Part shown: piece by piece, positions 5,509 to 7,823 of the stretch
Position numbering within the stretch: the stretch's first letter is position 1
Layout: every line of letters starts with the position of its first letter
Source of the DNA: Wenzhouxiangella sp.
GTDB taxonomy: Bacteria; Pseudomonadota; Gammaproteobacteria; Xanthomonadales; Wenzhouxiangellaceae
Length of the DNA stretch: 7,823 nt
Direction of reading: 5' to 3'
Assembly (NCBI GenBank): GCA_007135355.1
Contig: SLJA01000055.1
Location: 1 to 7,823, forward strand
Notes under the pieces: model-generated
Seen by the model: only the letters and a program-made list of their open reading frames with translations
Databases searched by the model: none
Told to the model about the DNA's origin: nothing
Program-made: the position numbers and the translations under genes

Positions 5509-6614
5509 TCTGGCTGGTGTTGGTGGTGTGTCTGGGGCTGGTCGGGTTGCCTTGGTTCGCCGCGCTGGGCTTGACCTTGATCGCGTACTCGGCGTCTGTC
5601 GGACTCGATCCGCTGCTGATTATGCAGGAGTTTGGCCGGATCGCTGAAATGCAGGAATTGCTGGCGATTCCCTTGCTGCTTTGGGCGCTTGCGTTGGTTC
5701 AGGCTCAGGCCAACCCCGCCGCGCCCGGGGACGCGGGTGGCAAGGAGGGGCCAGCGGCCTGGACCTGGTCCGGCAAATGGATGCTGCAAACGCCCGGACC
5801 CTCCGCCACTGCATCCGGCAGCGCGGATTTCGCGGCGCTGCTGTTTCTATCCAGTCCGGCCTTGATTGTGATCTGGCTGGTTTTCCAGACGGTCAGCCCG
5901 AGCGGCGCGCCGCTGCTGCAGCAACTTTTGCTGTCCGGGCTGCTGGCGGCGTTCTGTGCTGCCGTTATTGGCGTGGCACTGGGAAACGGCGCGCGGTTGG
6001 GCATGCTTCGATCCGGGCTCGGTCGACAGCCCAGGGTGTTGTGGCTGCTGCTGGTGCCGTTCGCGGGCGTTTATTCGGGGCACTGGCCGCTGTTGGAAGC
6101 CGCCGGAATGGCGCTGGCGATGGTCCTGATCGATGCACTTGTGCGGCGCGGGCTTGACGTCGGCACTGCCGTGGCCCTGCTACTTGAAAGTCTGCGGGCA
6201 TTTGGCCGGCTCGCGCTGCTCTTGGGTTTGGGGCTGGCGTGGTTTGCGCTGGTGTTCGATCTCGGTGTGGAGCGTCAGTGGCTGAATGCGCTGATAGTGC
6301 ATTTGCCGTCCCCGTTCTGGGCCAACTGGCTGATCGGGCTGTGGTTGAGTGCGGTCTGGATCCTGGCCGCGTGGCTGCTCCGACCACTGCCGGCACTGAT
6401 TATCGGAGCGCCCTGGCTGCTCCCCGCCAGCCTCCACTCTGGCCTGGCGGCAACGCTCATTTCCCTGATCACGCTGCTGTCTTTGTACGCGGGAGATCAG
6501 CTCAGGGCAGCGGGGCGCGGCGGCGACCTGTCAGCCCGGCGCCTCGTCGTGCCGGGACTCACCGTGTTGCTGCTCCTGGCTATGCCGGATGTCGCGCGCT
6601 GGTTGGGGGACTGA
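5505..6614 (+). CDS. Divergent, shortened TRAP transporter large permease (DctM)-like protein
   Basis: The 369-residue product is very hydrophobic, with about nine membrane segments. It resembles DctM, the ion-coupled large subunit of TRAP transporters, usually about 425 residues. Family-like stretches: FAALGLTLIAYSASVGLDPL (18-37), ELLAIPLLL (51-59), FLSSPALIVIWLVFQTVSPSG (114-134, where the family has 'LIPPSIPLILYG..TG.SI'), GVYSGHWPLLEAA (188-200, family 'GIYSGIFTPTEAA'), SPFWANWLIGLWL (269-281) and LIIGAPWLLPA (298-308). Between residues 66 and 108, where DctM has about 100 residues including the 'GAISGSSAAT' hairpin, there is only a polar Gly/Pro/Ala/Ser-rich linker. The C-terminal 'GLLTPPVG' motif is also absent. 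ATG at 5505 overlaps the upstream stop, which favours it over an upstream in-frame ATG at 5421 that would lie inside the DctQ-like gene. The frame is intact, with no sign of a frameshift. Confidence 0.62.
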   Translation: MIWLVLVVCLGLVGLPWFAALGLTLIAYSASVGLDPLLIMQEFGRIAEMQELLAIPLLLWALALVQAQANPAAPGDAGGKEGPAAWTWSGKWMLQTPGPSATASGSADFAALLFLSSPALIVIWLVFQTVSPSGAPLLQQLLLSGLLAAFCAAVIGVALGNGARLGMLRSGLGRQPRVLWLLLVPFAGVYSGHWPLLEAAGMALAMVLIDALVRRGLDVGTAVALLLESLRAFGRLALLLGLGLAWFALVFDLGVERQWLNALIVHLPSPFWANWLIGLWLSAVWILAAWLLRPLPALIIGAPWLLPASLHSGLAATLISLITLLSLYAGDQLRAAGRGGDLSARRLVVPGLTVLLLLAMPDVARWLGD

Positions 6615-6689
6615 GCCAATCGATCCGACTCAGAAGCCCCCTGATCTGTCGCCCGATTCGCGTCCAACTCGGACCGGAGTGGGTCGCGG

Positions 6690-7823
6690 TCAATCCTTCG
6701 CCGGATCCTTTTCCCCGCTGCGTTCAACGATCGCCGCCACGCCCATGCCTCCGGCGGTGCACACCGAGATCAATCCACGGCCCGAACCGGCTTGTTCAAG
6801 AATGGCGGTCAAGGTGGCCAGAATCCGGGCCCCGGTGGCGGCAAAAGGATGCCCGATCGCCACCGAGCCGCCGCGCACATTCATGCGCGAGCGGTCAATA
6901 GTGCCCAGCGCCTTGTCCAGGCCGAGCCGGTCGCGGCAATAGGCGTCGGATTCCCAGGCTTTGAGCGTGCACAAGACTTGAGCGGCAAAGGCTTCATGGA
7001 TTTCGTAAAAATCGAAATCCTGCAAACTCAACTCGGCCTGTCGCAGCATTTCTGCAACGGCAACGGTCGGCGCCATCAGCAAGCCTTCGTCCTGGTTGAC
7101 GTAATCCACAGCAGCGCTGCGGCCATGACTCAGATAGCCTGAAATGGGCAAATCGTTGGCTTTTGCCCAATCCTCCGAGCACAGCAATACGGCGGCGGCT
7201 CCATCGGACAGGGTAGTGCTGTTGCCGGCGGTCAGACTGCCATTCTTGCGATCAAATGCCGGTTTCAGGCTGGCCAGTTTATCCAGGCTCGTGTCCGGCC
7301 TGACAATATTGTCGCGAACGACGCCGTTGTGACTTACCACGAGGTCATCGAAGAATCCGGACTCCCAGGCAGAGGCTGCTTTCTGATGGCTCTCCAGGGT
7401 CAGCTGGTCCTGTTCGGCGCGATCGATCTGCCATTCCCGCGCCATGCGTTCGCAGTGCTGACCCATGGAAAGCCCGGTGCGCGGCTCGGCGTTACGGGGT
7501 GGCTGAGGCGCCAACTCCCCCGGGCCAAAGCCCTTGAATGCCCCAAGTTTCTGGCCCAGTGAGCGGGCCCGCGACAGTTTGACCAGGCGCTGCGCGAAAC
7601 GTTTTTGAAACACCACCGGCACATCGCTGGTGGTATCAGTGCCGGCCACGATGGCTGAATCAATCTGACCCGCGGCGATTTGCGCCCCGGCCAGCAAGGC
7701 GCCTTGCAGACTGGTTCCGCACGCTTGCTGCATGGTGACCGCCGGCGTCAAGGGTGATAGCGAGGTCGAAAGCACGGCCTCACGCGCCAGATTCCAGTCC
7801 TTGGAGTGGGTGGTCACGGCCCC
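6690..7823 (-). CDS. Thiolase (acetyl-CoA C-acetyl/acyltransferase), 5' end missing
   Basis: The frame is open to the right edge, so this is the last 377 codons of a longer gene; the family is about 430 residues. The GTG at 7817 is an internal valine: upstream codons read Gly-Ala, giving GAVTTHSKDWNLAR, the normal thiolase N-terminal region. Visible catalytic features, numbered from the first visible codon: the nucleophile Cys35 in QQACGTSLQ, the HEAFAAQ motif, His325 in GHPFAATGAR, and Cys355 in CTAGG. These are the residues that join or cleave acyl-CoA chains. The stretches DEGLLMAPTVAVAEML and LQDFDFYEIHEAFAAQVLCTLKAWE place it nearer the acetyl-CoA acetyltransferase group that includes mycobacterial FadA2 than E. 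coli FadA; similarity to FadI is also clear. Relatives often sit beside reductase or hydratase genes, but such partners would lie outside this window. It is convergent with the DctM-like gene, 75 bases away. Confidence 0.93.
   Translation of the reverse strand, partial: GAVTTHSKDWNLAREAVLSTSLSPLTPAVTMQQACGTSLQGALLAGAQIAAGQIDSAIVAGTDTTSDVPVVFQKRFAQRLVKLSRARSLGQKLGAFKGFGPGELAPQPPRNAEPRTGLSMGQHCERMAREWQIDRAEQDQLTLESHQKAASAWESGFFDDLVVSHNGVVRDNIVRPDTSLDKLASLKPAFDRKNGSLTAGNSTTLSDGAAAVLLCSEDWAKANDLPISGYLSHGRSAAVDYVNQDEGLLMAPTVAVAEMLRQAELSLQDFDFYEIHEAFAAQVLCTLKAWESDAYCRDRLGLDKALGTIDRSRMNVRGGSVAIGHPFAATGARILATLTAILEQAGSGRGLISVCTAGGMGVAAIVERSGEKDPAKD

Noticed and set aside
6615..6689. Possible terminator between the converging DctM-like and thiolase genes
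   Set aside because: Only short, interrupted stems are visible (for example around 6664-6683), with no T-run on either strand.
6239..6901. 220-codon plus-strand frame bridging the end of the DctM-like gene and the thiolase
   Set aside because: It overlaps the DctM-like gene in another frame and is antisense to the thiolase catalytic end. Composition is Arg/Pro/Ser-rich and it shows no domain.
7815..7817. GTG as the start of the thiolase
   Set aside because: The frame continues to the window edge with Gly-Ala codons that fit the thiolase pattern 'GAV..HS', and about 50 N-terminal residues would be missing. It is an internal valine.

Overview
The window looks like a core-chromosome segment from a GC-rich gammaproteobacterium. 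The main reason is the run hisS - yfgM - bamB - der, a gene order typical of that class, together with close matches of YfgM, BamB, Der and FolD to their E. coli counterparts. The sequence does not fix a genus. I see no mobile element, CRISPR array, tRNA or rRNA, and codon use looks uniform (G/C-rich third positions) across all the genes.

Layout. (1) 1-3449, plus strand: the last 52 codons of hisS (histidyl-tRNA synthetase), yfgM (membrane-anchored helper of the Sec translocon), bamB (outer-membrane lipoprotein of the BAM complex) and der (double GTPase for 50S ribosome maturation). yfgM and bamB overlap by 4 bases. bamB and der are 13 bases apart, with a GC-rich hairpin across the junction and no clear ribosome binding site for der. 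(2) 3473-3961, minus strand: a short glutathione peroxidase family protein, convergent with der. It starts at a GTG behind a strong ribosome binding site. (3) 4024-4893, plus strand: folD, divergent from the peroxidase. The two share a gap of about 60 bases in which the promoter elements seem to overlap, and the folD message may be nearly leaderless. (4) 4894-5019: a 126-base gap with a weak terminator-like hairpin and an alternative pairing partner upstream. (5) 5020-6614, plus strand: two overlapping membrane-protein genes that resemble the small (DctQ) and large (DctM) permease subunits of a TRAP transporter. Both lack motifs expected in working family members, and no substrate-binding protein gene (DctP) is present. 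(6) 6690-7823, minus strand: a thiolase running off the right edge, convergent with the TRAP-like pair. The 75-base gap between them holds no convincing terminator.

How the parts fit together. The left half is housekeeping: tRNA charging, secretion, outer-membrane assembly and ribosome assembly. FolD supplies one-carbon folates and NADPH, the peroxidase removes hydroperoxides, and the thiolase belongs to acyl-CoA metabolism. The least ordinary item is the TRAP-like pair. The large subunit appears to have lost the first half of the transport fold (the segment with the usual glycine/serine-rich hairpin), which is replaced by a polar linker of about 40 residues. It also lacks the C-terminal TPP-type motif, yet the reading frames are intact and translationally coupled.
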